A DNA stretch of 64,000 nt, taken from positions 1 through 64,000 of the forward strand of contig CANQFZ010000001.1 in the NCBI GenBank assembly GCA_947600065.1. Direction: 5' to 3'. This document shows positions 50,654-60,398 of the stretch, piece by piece. The stretch comes from an uncultured Clostridia bacterium. GTDB lineage: Bacteria; Bacillota; Clostridia; Oscillospirales; Ruminococcaceae. The stretch's first letter is position 1, and every line of letters begins with the position of its first letter. The notes beneath the pieces were generated by a model. The model made no database searches. It was not told the DNA's origin and saw only the letters and a list, made by a program, of their open reading frames with translations. The position numbers were made by a program, and so were the translations under genes.

Positions 50654-51400
50654 ATGCTTGTAACGTATGACGGAATAGTTATTTCGCGGCGGACAGTCGG
50701 CGAAAGCGGAGTTTTTATCGACATTCTTACCGACGAGCAGGGTATTATCGAGGCTGCCGCACACGGCGCGAACAAGATAAACAGCGACCTGTTATCCTCG
50801 TGTTCGCTGTTTTCTTATTCAACTTTTTGCCTCAGCAAGTCAAAGCTAAGATATACCGTAAACTCGGCAAAGCCGAAATTCAGTTTTCATAAGCTCGGCG
50901 GCGACATCGAAAAGCTTGCGCTGACCTCGTATTTTGCGCAGGCGGTCAGGTTTTGCACGCCCTCGGAGCAGCCGCAGGACAGCATAGTAAGGTTTTTTGC
51001 AATTGCGCTTTATGAAATAATGAACGGGCGTTCACTTTCATCCGTAAAAGCGGCGTTTGAGTTGAGATACAGCGCGGAGCTTGGCTTTGCGCCGAATCTT
51101 GTCGCCTGCGATAATTGCGGCGAATACGACTGCGAGCGGGGAATGTATTTTCTCCCTAAGGGCGCAAAGCTCATCTGCGCTGACTGTTTCAACAAAGATT
51201 ATGAAGGAGAGTATGAGCGGCTGTTTCCCGAAACGCTGTTCGCTATGAGAAACATAGTTTTTTCACCGCTCGAAAAATGCTTTAAATTCAGTATACCAAA
51301 AAATGCCGAGATACAGCTCGGCGCTATATGCGAGAAATACTTTCTAGGAAGTGTTGAAAAGAGTTTTCCCGCGTTGAATTATTATAAGGGCATTAAATAA
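50654..51400 (+). CDS. recO: DNA repair protein RecO
   Basis: GIVISRRTVGESGVFIDILTDEQGIIEAAAHGA; CDNCGEYDCERGMYF...CADCF zinc cluster. Confidence 0.9.
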   Translation: MLVTYDGIVISRRTVGESGVFIDILTDEQGIIEAAAHGANKINSDLLSSCSLFSYSTFCLSKSKLRYTVNSAKPKFSFHKLGGDIEKLALTSYFAQAVRFCTPSEQPQDSIVRFFAIALYEIMNGRSLSSVKAAFELRYSAELGFAPNLVACDNCGEYDCERGMYFLPKGAKLICADCFNKDYEGEYERLFPETLFAMRNIVFSPLEKCFKFSIPKNAEIQLGAICEKYFLGSVEKSFPALNYYKGIK

Positions 51401-51607
51401 AATGCTGTCGATAAAGCTAAAAAACGTTGTCAGCATTAAGGTCCTCTTATCTGCCTATAATCCAAGTTTATAAACAAACAGAGAAAAATTGTTTATTTTG
51501 TAAAAAAGTTTAGAAAAAACAGAAAAAAACTTGACAAATAGGAGAAATGATGTTACAATAAAATTGCAAAGACCCTTATTCTTTATTTATGAAAGGACTG
51601 TTTTGAA

Positions 51608-51988
51608 ATGGGCAAGTTTGAAATCAAGAAAACCAAAAACGGCGGCTTTATGTTCAACCTCAAAGCCGGAAACGGCGAGATAATCGCCACAAGCGAAACC
51701 TACAACACGCTTGACGCATGCAAGAACGGCATTAACAGCGTAGCGACAAACGCTCCTGTTGCTGCTGTAGAAGACCAGACTGTCGAGGGATACGCGACAG
51801 AAAAGAACCCGAAGTTCGAGATTTATCTCGACAAGAAGGGCGAGTTCCGTTTCCGCCTAAAGGCAAAGAACGGTCAGATCATTGCAACGGGCGAAGGCTA
51901 TAAGGCAAAAGCAAGCTGCAAGAACGGCATCGAGAGCATAAAGAAAAATGCTGTTGACGCAAAGGTCGTTGAGGTCGAGGACAAGTAA
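51608..51988 (+). CDS. YegP-like protein with two DUF1508 repeats
   Basis: FEIKKTKNGGFMFNLKAGNGEIIATSETYNTLDACKNGINSV and FEIYLDKKGEFRFRLKAKNGQIIATGEGYKAKASCKNGIESI. Confidence 0.93.
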   Translation: MGKFEIKKTKNGGFMFNLKAGNGEIIATSETYNTLDACKNGINSVATNAPVAAVEDQTVEGYATEKNPKFEIYLDKKGEFRFRLKAKNGQIIATGEGYKAKASCKNGIESIKKNAVDAKVVEVEDK

Positions 51989-52020
51989 GCGTTATTACAT
52001 ACAGTTTAATAAAATCAAGA

Positions 52021-52067
52021 GGTAAGAGTTTTGTGGAACGGTCGTTCTACGAACTCTTACCTTTTTT
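52021..52067 (+). terminator. Intrinsic terminator of the DUF1508 gene, built from heptad-like sequence
   Basis: GGTAAGAGTT-ttGTGGAACG-gt-CGTTCTACg-AACTCTTACC followed by TTTTTT. Confidence 0.8.
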
Positions 52068-52071
52068 GACA

Positions 52072-52106
52072 GTATACAGTATACAATGTACAGTAGTCAG
52101 TAATAG
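52072..52106. repeat. Solo GTATACA-type heptad arm
   Basis: GTATACA GTATACA ATGTACA GTAGTCA GTAATAG; parallels 30438-30472 heptad by heptad. Confidence 0.85.
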
Positions 52107-52306
52107 CCGAAAAGCAGTCCGCTTATTTGTGCATTCTTGAAAACCCTTAATGCTTTTGTTTTCCCGCTCCATTGCAAATGCATTTTTAAGGCGCTTCTAC
52201 GCGCAATATATCTCTTAGGATTGCCGTTTCAAAGCACGGCTTTGAAACGGCAATGCGGGGAAAACTCTTGTTTTCCCCGCACCCTTTAGCGCATTTTGAA
52301 GCGAAA

Positions 52307-52344
52307 TTGAGGGAAAACTTTTTTGAAAAAAAGTTTTCCCTCAA
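52307..52344. repeat. Hairpin TTGAGGGAAAACTTTTTTGAAAAAAAGTTTTCCCTCAA
   Basis: Near-perfect inverted repeat of the AACCTTTTTCAAAAGGTT-type family. Confidence 0.7.
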
Positions 52345-52422
52345 GCTCCCTTTCAAAAAACTTTAACACGCCGCCCGTTTGGTAGCTGAAAATCATAAAA
52401 GTTGTTCGCCGCTCAAAGCAAA

Positions 52423-52458
52423 TTCTAACCTCTAACCTCTAATTTCTAACATCTAAAA
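52423..52458. repeat. Heptad arm (attctaacctctaacctctaatttctaacatctaaaa)
   Basis: CTCTAAC-type heptads. Confidence 0.75.
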
Positions 52459-52492
52459 GGGGAAAAACCTTTTTCAAAAGGTTTTTCCCCTT
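52457..52492. terminator. Hairpin AAGGGGAAAAACCTTTTTCAAAAGGTTTTTCCCCTT downstream of asnB
   Basis: Perfect inverted repeat, same family as 195-230 and 36663-36695. Confidence 0.7.
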
Positions 52493-52504
52493 GCGCGCTT
52501 TTTG

Positions 52505-54325
52505 TCACTTTACTTTTACGTTATATTTTTGCATCCAATACTCTATCTGCAAGAAATATGCGTATATCTGCGGGACAGTCATAAGCTGCCCATACCAGTT
52601 CTTTTTAAACGACGCGCCGTTTGTTTCAAGCATCTTTCTTAGAGCGCTTTCATTTACAAGCTCCGTGAGCCTGCATTCTCCGCTGTCTAAAAGCATTTTC
52701 AGCTTTTCGGAAAGAAGCTCCATATAGTTCGGATTGTGAGTTTTGGGATACGGCGACTTTTTCCGCCATAAAACATCTTCGGGTAATACCCCCGTCATCG
52801 CATAGCGCACCAGCCCTTTTTCACGCTCGCGGTAATTCTTGAATTTCGTCGGGATATTGTATGCATATTCTACAAGTCTGTAGTCGCAGAACGGAACTCT
52901 GACTTCAAGCCCATGCGCCATGCTCATTCTGTCTTTTCTGTCAAGAAGCGTTGCCATAAAATATTCAAGATTTAGAATGAACATTTCTCTCATTCTGCGG
53001 TCGTCCGCATTCTCCCCGTCAAGATATTCAACATCTTCAAGACACCGCTCATATTCCTTTCTTACAAAAGCCTCCGCCTCTATTGCGCTCATCGGGTCTT
53101 TCATAAGCTCCGCCCTTTCGGGAACGCTCGTCGCCCACGGAAATCCGTCATAGTGTAAAACTTCGGGTCTGTGATACCAAGGATAGCCGCCGAATATCTC
53201 GTCCGCACATTCTCCCGATACCGCGACAGAATGTGTTTTCTTTATCTCGCGGCAGAACAAATAAAGCGAGCTGTCAACGTCCGCCATTCCCGGAAGATCC
53301 CTCGCATAAGCCGCGTCTTTGAGCGCTTCTGCCAGCGCGGGAGTATCAAGCTCTACTCCTTTGTGATCCGAGTTTATAAACTTTGCCATTTCTGCTACAT
53401 ACGGCGCGTCCTCGTCGGGCTGAAAAGAGCTTGCGTGAAAATTCTCGCGGTTGTTTTTGTAGTCGATAGAATAGGTCACGAGCTTTTCTCCGCGGCTTTC
53501 ATACTCTTTCGCGGCAATTGCCGAAATAACAGAGCTGTCAAGTCCTCCCGATAAAAATGTACAAAGCGGCACATCGCTTATAAGCTGGCGTTTCACTGCG
53601 TCAAAAATAAGCTCGCGCGTATGCTCGGCAGTTTCTTCAAAGCTTTCGCTGTGCGCTTTGGCAGTAACTTTCCAATAGCGTTTTATCTTCAGCCCCTCTC
53701 TTGAAAACTCCGCATAATGCGCCGCAGGCAGATCGCTTATATCCCTGAAAACTCCGCTTCCAACAATTCTCGCAGGACCTATCAGCATTATCTCAGCCGC
53801 GCCCTCTTTGGTTATCACGGGCTTTATTTCGGGGTGCAATAAAAGCGACTTTATCTCGCTCGCAAAAACTATCCCTCCGCTTGTTTTTGCATAGAACAGC
53901 GGCTTTACGCCTATTCTGTCGCGCGCCAGAAACAGCGTCTGCGTCCGTCTGTTCCAGACGGCAAACGCAAATATGCCGTTAAAAAGCTCAAGGCATTTTT
54001 CCTCGTATTCGGCAAATGCTTTTAAAACGACCTCTGTGTCAGAGTGTCCCGCAAATCCATAGCCCTTTTTCAAAAGCTCCTTTCGGATATCTTCTGTGTT
54101 ATACAGCTCTCCGTTGTAGATAAGCGTATAGTCGCCGAATGACATGGGCTGTTTTCCGTTTTCGGGGTCGATTACTATAAGTCTGCGGTGCGCAAAGCCT
54201 ACATTGTCGTCAAAATAAAAGCCCTTGTCGTCGGGCCCTCTCGGAGCAAGTACCTCGCTCATTTTTTCGAGCAGCTCTCTCTTCACCTTGTTTTTAAAAT
54301 CAATTTCCCCTGCAATTCCACACAT
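52505..54325 (-). CDS. asnB: Asparagine synthase (glutamine-hydrolysing)
   Basis: MCGIAGEIDF N-terminal Cys2, LSGGLDSSVISAIAA, SGECADEIFGGYPWY. Confidence 0.95.
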   Translation of the reverse strand: MCGIAGEIDFKNKVKRELLEKMSEVLAPRGPDDKGFYFDDNVGFAHRRLIVIDPENGKQPMSFGDYTLIYNGELYNTEDIRKELLKKGYGFAGHSDTEVVLKAFAEYEEKCLELFNGIFAFAVWNRRTQTLFLARDRIGVKPLFYAKTSGGIVFASEIKSLLLHPEIKPVITKEGAAEIMLIGPARIVGSGVFRDISDLPAAHYAEFSREGLKIKRYWKVTAKAHSESFEETAEHTRELIFDAVKRQLISDVPLCTFLSGGLDSSVISAIAAKEYESRGEKLVTYSIDYKNNRENFHASSFQPDEDAPYVAEMAKFINSDHKGVELDTPALAEALKDAAYARDLPGMADVDSSLYLFCREIKKTHSVAVSGECADEIFGGYPWYHRPEVLHYDGFPWATSVPERAELMKDPMSAIEAEAFVRKEYERCLEDVEYLDGENADDRRMREMFILNLEYFMATLLDRKDRMSMAHGLEVRVPFCDYRLVEYAYNIPTKFKNYREREKGLVRYAMTGVLPEDVLWRKKSPYPKTHNPNYMELLSEKLKMLLDSGECRLTELVNESALRKMLETNGASFKKNWYGQLMTVPQIYAYFLQIEYWMQKYNVKVK

Positions 54326-54441
54326 ACTATCACCCTTTCATAAAGCTTTGAATTTACAGTCCGTGTCGGTCATTTTATGATAAATCCCCGACACGGCGCT
54401 GTAAAAGTTGTTTCGGATTGCCGATAAATAAACTAGTTCAT

Positions 54442-55581
54442 CTACTTTTTCAATTTTCCCAAAGTCTTTAAAAGCGCGTTTACTTCATTTTCGTTGTTGA
54501 ACGCCGACGGCGAAAAGCGTATCGTACCGCCGTCGATAGTGCCGAGCTTTTTGTGGCAAAGCGGCGCACAGTGAAGTCCCGCACGAAGATAAAACCCGTT
54601 TTCGGATAGATATCCCGCGCCGTCCGAAGCGCTCATGTCCTTTATATTGAACGAAACCACGGGAGCGTACATTGCCCGATTTGTTTCGTTTATATCATTG
54701 TACAGCGTTATGTTTCCGAGCTGTTTTGCGCCCGCACAGAATTTTCTGCACAGAGAAAGTTCGTGTCCCAGTATCACTTCGGGAGTTTTGGCTTTTACAA
54801 ACTCAACTCCCACTCCAAGGGCTATAACTCCCGCCGTGTTTATCGTTCCGCTCTCAAAGCGGTCGGGCATGAAATCGGGCTGTAAAATGCTTTCTGAGGC
54901 GCTTCCCGTGCCGCCCTCTATAATTGTTTTAAGAGGAAATTTTCCGTCGGTTATCATAAGCCCCGTCCCCATAGGACCGTAAAGCCCCTTGTGTCCTGCC
55001 GCGCAGAGAATGTTTATCCCGCTTTTCATTTTCAAAGGCAAAACTCCCGCTCCCTGCGCCGCGTCTACAATAAAACAGATGTTGTGCTTTTGGCAAATTT
55101 TTGCAAGCTCCGATAAAGGATTTCTTCTCCCGATAACGTTGCTTGCCGCAGTGCAGACGAGAGCTACGGTGTTTCTTCTTATTGCGCGTTCGGCGTTTCT
55201 GACGGTTTGTTCATAGTCGTTTGTCGTCTCAAATACCGTACAGCTCCCGCCGTATTCGCGCACCGCGGCATAGACGGGGCGGGATACGGCGTTATGTTCG
55301 ATATCGCTCATAACAAAATGACAACCGCGCCGCGCCATGCCTTTTATGGCAAAATTCAGAGCTGTCGTACAGTTCAGTGTAAAAACAGTGTTTTCAACTT
55401 CTCCGCCGAAAAACTCCGCGCATATCTCACGCGAACGGTAGACTGCTTCGGCGGTCTTTACCGAGAAAGCATGACCCGAGCGTCCCGGGTTTGCGCCGTA
55501 AAAGCCCAGTGCTTTCTGCCATACTTCATAGACCGACCGCGGCTTCGGATAAGTCGTCGCGGCATTGTCAAGATAGATCAC
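54442..55581 (-). CDS. Cysteine desulfurase-family aminotransferase class V
   Basis: IYLDNAATTYPKP, DAAQGAGVLPL, CAAGHKGLYGPMGTGLM, RAGLHCAPLCHKKLGT. Confidence 0.92.
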   Translation of the reverse strand: MIYLDNAATTYPKPRSVYEVWQKALGFYGANPGRSGHAFSVKTAEAVYRSREICAEFFGGEVENTVFTLNCTTALNFAIKGMARRGCHFVMSDIEHNAVSRPVYAAVREYGGSCTVFETTNDYEQTVRNAERAIRRNTVALVCTAASNVIGRRNPLSELAKICQKHNICFIVDAAQGAGVLPLKMKSGINILCAAGHKGLYGPMGTGLMITDGKFPLKTIIEGGTGSASESILQPDFMPDRFESGTINTAGVIALGVGVEFVKAKTPEVILGHELSLCRKFCAGAKQLGNITLYNDINETNRAMYAPVVSFNIKDMSASDGAGYLSENGFYLRAGLHCAPLCHKKLGTIDGGTIRFSPSAFNNENEVNALLKTLGKLKK

Positions 55582-55771
55582 AGCTAACTCCGATCTTTCT
55601 GAGCAGAGCGCAAACCTCTGCTCTGTCCGCGCCCGAAATTTTCAGCGCAAACCCGCAGCCGTATTTCTTGCTTGTTGAACGTATTATCATACTGCGGATA
55701 TTGTGCTTCATCAAAAAGTTATGAGCCTTCTGCGCGGTCGTAAATGATTTTATGTAAATACTGTAAGGCAT
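55568..55771 (-). CDS. DUF3343 small protein (putative Se/S carrier)
   Basis: 67 aa, overlaps the desulfurase; HNFLMKHNIRSMIIRSTSKKYGCGFALKI with conserved-type CG. Confidence 0.8.
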   Translation of the reverse strand: MPYSIYIKSFTTAQKAHNFLMKHNIRSMIIRSTSKKYGCGFALKISGADRAEVCALLRKIGVSCDLS

Positions 55772-55949
55772 AATTGTTTTTCTCCTTGTGTTGCATTGAA
55801 AGCGTAAACATGTATAATTATAAACACATTAACGCTCGGAGCATTATATGCATTTAAAATAAACAATGCCACCCGAAAGACTGTCGGTTTATTATTCGTG
55901 ACAAAATAGGAAATTTCGTGCGGCAAATCCTTTTTGAGAAAAGAGTCAG

Positions 55950-56090
55950 CTTGTATAAAAACTATTTGTGGTTCTTTTCAAACGTTGTTTTCTTTAAATA
56001 ACGTTATCTTGCCCTATCCCCCTGCCCCCTTCCCCGAAGGGGAAGGGGGAAAGTTGCGGGGACTTCGTCCCCGCAACCCCTGCTTTGAGA
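55950..56090. mobile_element. MITE-like element 3, partial, inverted relative to element 1
   Basis: agcttgtataaaaactatttgtggttcttttcaaacgttgttttctttaaataacgttatcttgccctatcc is the reverse complement of the element 1 and 2 right-end module. Confidence 0.72.
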
Positions 56091-56299
56091 GTTTAAAAAC
56101 AAAATGTAAGAGATAAGAAATCAAAGATTGTTTTGAGGATAAAAATTTTTGATGTTCGGAGGAAAAGGTTTAATATATCGTCTGCCCTTTTTGAGAAAAA
56201 GCTCGAAAAATCCCGTGGATTTAAACGCCCTTTCCCGCATAACTTTTTATCAGACGGCTCATAATAGAATTATCCAAAATTTTCAAGCGAGGTGTTTTT

Positions 56300-58597
56300 A
56301 TGGGAAATTCTGATATGCCCGCATTTTCCGCCGAAGCATCGGGCGCACTTGCAAACGCCGTGACAATTGCGGGGCAAATGGGTCATAAATATGTAGGAAG
56401 CGAGCATTTGCTATGCGCGCTGGCTAAAAATCCCGAAAGCGCGGCAGGCGTAGCTTTGGCGCGAGAGGGCGTTCAGTTCAGAACGCTCGTTATGGCGCTT
56501 AAAGAAAGAGCGGGTTTTTCACACGCGTCCGAGCTTTGCGAAAAGGATTTTTCGCCGCGATTAAGAAAACTGCTTTCTGCGGCAAGAAGCGCCGCATCTT
56601 CGAGAGGCGACGGTTTTGTCGGAACAGAGCATATCCTCATAGCAATGCTTTCCGACCGCGACTGCGCGGCTTATTCGATGCTTTCGGAGCAGGGAGTAAA
56701 ATTCTGCTCGGAGATAGGCGCAAAAAGAAACGAGCCGCCCTGTTTTGACCAGCAGGACAGCAAAACAAAAAAGTCCGAACGCAGGGGAGATCTTCCCGCG
56801 CTTTGCAGATACGGAACAGAGCTTACAGCTTTGGCAAGAGAAGGTAAGCTCGATCCTGTCGTAGAGCGCGACGCGGAGATAGAGCGCCTTGTGCAGATAT
56901 TGCTTAGAAGAAGCAAGAACAACCCTTGCCTTATAGGTGAAGCAGGTGTTGGAAAAACAGCGGTAGTCGAGGGTTTTGCACAAAGAATAACATCGGGGAG
57001 CGTTCCCGACGAGCTTTTAGATAAGCGGGTGTTTTCGGTAGATCTGGCGGCATGCTTGTCGGGAGCAAAATACCGAGGAGATTTTGAGGAAAGGCTGAAG
57101 AGTATCCTTGACGAGGCAGCTTCTAACTCAAACGTCATACTTTTCATTGACGAAATTCATATGATAGTCGGCACGGGCGCGGCAGAGGGCGCAATAGACG
57201 CTGCAAGCATTTTAAAGCCCCAGCTTGCGCGGGGAAAGATAACGCTAATCGGCGCTACAACGACCGATGAATACCGTCGAATAATAGAAAAAGACAGCGC
57301 GCTCGAACGTCGTTTCCAGCCCATATGCGTAGAACAGCCCAACGAGCGGCAGACCATAAGGATATTGAACGGTCTGCGCCCTCGCCTTGAAGACCACCAT
57401 CGCGCGATAATAACGGACCGCGCCATAGAAGCGGCAGTGAAACTCTCCGAGCGTTATATAAACGACAGAAAACTTCCCGACAAAGCCATTGACCTTCTCG
57501 ACGAGGCGGCTGCTTTAGCAAGAACTCACAGGATAATCGAAAAGCCTACGCTTTTCCGCGCAGTAAAAGAGCAGATAAGGCGCGAGCGCGTAGTGGTAGA
57601 TGAAGGAGACGTTGCGCGCGCCGCCGCAGCTATAACGGGCATACCCGCAGAAAGGCTCACTGAGGACGAAAGCGAAAAGCTGAGAAATCTCGAATATATG
57701 CTTTCCCAAAGAGTTATCGGTCAGGAAAAAGCAGTTTCTCTTGCCGCAAAGGCTATTCGCCGAGGGAGAGCGGGACTGTGCGACCCAAACCGTCCTATAG
57801 GCTCGTTTTTCTTTCTCGGACAGACGGGCGTCGGAAAGACCGAGCTTTGTAAAGCGCTCGCAGAAGCGGTCTTCGGCGACAGGAAAAGGCTTTTGAGATA
57901 TGATATGTCAGAGTTTGCCGAACGTCATTCGGTGTCGAAACTCATCGGTTCTCCTCCCGGATATGCGGGCTGTGAGCAAGAGGGCAGACTGGTGAAAGAA
58001 GTCAGGTCAAATCCCTATTCGGTCGTATTGTTTGACGAGGCGGAAAAAGCCCACCCCGATGTTCTGAATATCCTCTTACAGATACTTGAGGACGGAAGGC
58101 TCACCTCTGCCGACGGCAGAAGCGCGGATTTTACAAACACTATCGTCATACTCACGGGAAATGTTGGAGCGGAGGAGCTCGAACGAAAGTCCGTCGGTTT
58201 CGGGAAAAACACTTCCGAAAACTCCGATGTAATAAAGGCATTGAAAAAGCAGTTCCGACCCGAACTGCTCAACAGGATAGATAATATCATCGTGTTTGAA
58301 AAACTGACAAATGAAAATATGGAAAAGATATGCCGAAAGCTTCTTGACGGAGTAGCGCAAAGAGCCATGCACAGCGGCATAGAGCTATCATTTGACGAAA
58401 GCGCCGTAAAAGCTCTTTGCCGAAGATCGCTCGATGAAAATATGGGCGCAAGACCCCTCCGCCGCGAGATAACGGCAAAAATAGAGGATATGCTCGGCGG
58501 GAAAATAATTTCGGGAGAGATACCCGAAAAGTCAAAAGCCGAAATCTTCGCAGAGGGCGAGGATTTCGGCGTGAGGATACTTGCAAATAACCGTTAA
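56300..58597 (+). CDS. clpC: ClpC-type AAA+ unfoldase (Clp ATPase)
   Basis: Clp_N repeat, [61 protein letters not shown] (ClpP-docking-like loop). Confidence 0.92.
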   Translation: MGNSDMPAFSAEASGALANAVTIAGQMGHKYVGSEHLLCALAKNPESAAGVALAREGVQFRTLVMALKERAGFSHASELCEKDFSPRLRKLLSAARSAASSRGDGFVGTEHILIAMLSDRDCAAYSMLSEQGVKFCSEIGAKRNEPPCFDQQDSKTKKSERRGDLPALCRYGTELTALAREGKLDPVVERDAEIERLVQILLRRSKNNPCLIGEAGVGKTAVVEGFAQRITSGSVPDELLDKRVFSVDLAACLSGAKYRGDFEERLKSILDEAASNSNVILFIDEIHMIVGTGAAEGAIDAASILKPQLARGKITLIGATTTDEYRRIIEKDSALERRFQPICVEQPNERQTIRILNGLRPRLEDHHRAIITDRAIEAAVKLSERYINDRKLPDKAIDLLDEAAALARTHRIIEKPTLFRAVKEQIRRERVVVDEGDVARAAAAITGIPAERLTEDESEKLRNLEYMLSQRVIGQEKAVSLAAKAIRRGRAGLCDPNRPIGSFFFLGQTGVGKTELCKALAEAVFGDRKRLLRYDMSEFAERHSVSKLIGSPPGYAGCEQEGRLVKEVRSNPYSVVLFDEAEKAHPDVLNILLQILEDGRLTSADGRSADFTNTIVILTGNVGAEELERKSVGFGKNTSENSDVIKALKKQFRPELLNRIDNIIVFEKLTNENMEKICRKLLDGVAQRAMHSGIELSFDESAVKALCRRSLDENMGARPLRREITAKIEDMLGGKIISGEIPEKSKAEIFAEGEDFGVRILANNR

Positions 58598-58605
58598 GAT
58601 AATGT

Positions 58606-59736
58606 TCAGCTCTGTGCCGCCGAAAGCATATTTTCGGCGAAAACAGCATAACCGCGCGTTGGGTCGTTTACGAGAACATGCGTCACCGCTCCCGCAAATT
58701 TCCCGTCTTGTATTATAGGCGAGCCGCTCATTCCTCGGACAATTCCGCCTGTCTTTTCGAGCAGTTCGGGATCTGTGATTTTTATGACCATGCTCTTTGA
58801 GCCTTCGAGATCAAGCAGATTTATCCGCTCAATTTCTATCGAATAAGCTTTCGGAGCGTTTGTGTCTATAGTCGTCAGTATCTGCGCGGGTCCTGCCTTT
58901 ACTTCTTGCTTAAAGGCCGCGGGATATATGTCGCCCGAAATTTCTCCGCTGTAATCTCCGAAAACACCCGATTCGGTGTTCTTGGTCAGTGTGCCTGTCT
59001 CGCTTTTGGGAAAAATAAGCCCGCAAAGTTCTCCCGCGCTGCCGCTTTTTCCCTTTACGATGCCGAATATCTCGGCTCTTGTTATCTCTCCGCTTCCGAG
59101 CGGTATGGTTTCGCCTGTCGTAACGTCGCTTACGGAATGACCGAGACCGCCGAATGTCTTTGTCGCAGGGTCAATAAATGTCAGTGTTCCTACCCCTGCC
59201 GCGCTGTCGCGGACGAAAACCCCTATTTTAAGACAGCCGTCCTCTTTTTTTGGCGTAAACTCAAAGCACATTTCTCTGTCCTCTCGCTCAAGAACGACCG
59301 AAGTGCTGTCCGAACAAAGCTGCACCGCGCGGGAGATATCGCTGTTTGTGCGAACGTTTTCTCCGTTTACGGATATTATAACGTCGCCTTCTCTTATACC
59401 TGCGTCTTTTGCGGGAGATTGTTCTGCGGTCTTTACGACCATAACGCCGTCTGATTTTATTTTAATGCCGAACGGCGTTCCGCAAAGTATAACGTTTTGC
59501 CGTTCTTTTAAAACGGTATTTGCGGTTTTTATGGGAATGTTACCAAAATAATAAGCATACCCGTCCGCAGTCCTGCAAAGCGTTGTTCCCCCAAAGCCAC
59601 ATTCCGAAAGCCTGCAGTCGGGAGAAAAGTTTATAACACCCGGGAGCGCCGCGCGAAATATACCGAAAAATACCGCAATGCATAAAACTATGGCAGTGAA
59701 CGCTCCCGAAAATAATTTTACTTTAATGTTTTTCAT
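58606..59736 (-). CDS. spoIVB: SpoIVB peptidase (S55)
   Basis: PDZ AEQSPAKDAGIREGDVIISVNGENV; GLGHSVSD; GIVRGMSGSPIIQDGKFAGAVTHVLVNDPTRGYAVF. Confidence 0.93.
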   Translation of the reverse strand: MKNIKVKLFSGAFTAIVLCIAVFFGIFRAALPGVINFSPDCRLSECGFGGTTLCRTADGYAYYFGNIPIKTANTVLKERQNVILCGTPFGIKIKSDGVMVVKTAEQSPAKDAGIREGDVIISVNGENVRTNSDISRAVQLCSDSTSVVLEREDREMCFEFTPKKEDGCLKIGVFVRDSAAGVGTLTFIDPATKTFGGLGHSVSDVTTGETIPLGSGEITRAEIFGIVKGKSGSAGELCGLIFPKSETGTLTKNTESGVFGDYSGEISGDIYPAAFKQEVKAGPAQILTTIDTNAPKAYSIEIERINLLDLEGSKSMVIKITDPELLEKTGGIVRGMSGSPIIQDGKFAGAVTHVLVNDPTRGYAVFAENMLSAAQS

Positions 59737-60398
59737 TTTTTCTTACACTTTCAAAACCGATTTTCATTATTTATACTTATGCCGAAAACGGCACACGGCA
59801 AGAAAACTTGCCGACAAATATTATATTCTGCAAAACCCGCGTTCAATATAAAAGGAAATTACAAACGGAGAAAACAAGTTATGCCGATTTTACAGGAAAC
59901 CCGTTTTTTTGCCGCACCGTTACGCGCAGGTGTAAAATCAACTCAAAAAAGGTACATTAAGGTTATTTGGAAATAATTCCCACATTTTTTTAAATGCTCA
60001 TACAGCCCGAAAATGTACTTGACATTTTTGGAAAAATGAGGTATAATAATATGGTATATATTTTCGGATAGTGAATGTTTTTTAAGATAGATCTCAGACT
60101 GCCGCAAACATGCAGATGAGTTTTATCAACAGCATGAATTTGGAATTTTGGGCTTAAGCCCTTTTATATATGTTGCGGTAATACTTTCGAACTTCATAAT
60201 TGAATTAAGTATAACCGTGCTCTTTATTATTTTTTGCCGAATATCCATAACTATAATTCCGCGATACATTTTTTCGTCTTGTAAATCTTTCCTGTTATTT
60301 TTTTGTCACAATTCGCGGCTACATACTGTGCGCTGTTTTTTTAAAATGGGTTTTTGGCGTTTGCGGGGTTTTATAATGCTTCGCAGAAAGGAAAATTT

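Noticed and set aside
56000-56116. Small ORF 55934..56116 as a gene
   Set aside because: Lies inside MITE-like element 3 and a G-rich hairpin; no RBS or conserved motif.
60140-60175. gggcttaagccc hairpin upstream of rnj as a riboswitch or terminator
   Set aside because: Only a 6-bp palindrome followed by a weak T-tract; insufficient for a call.
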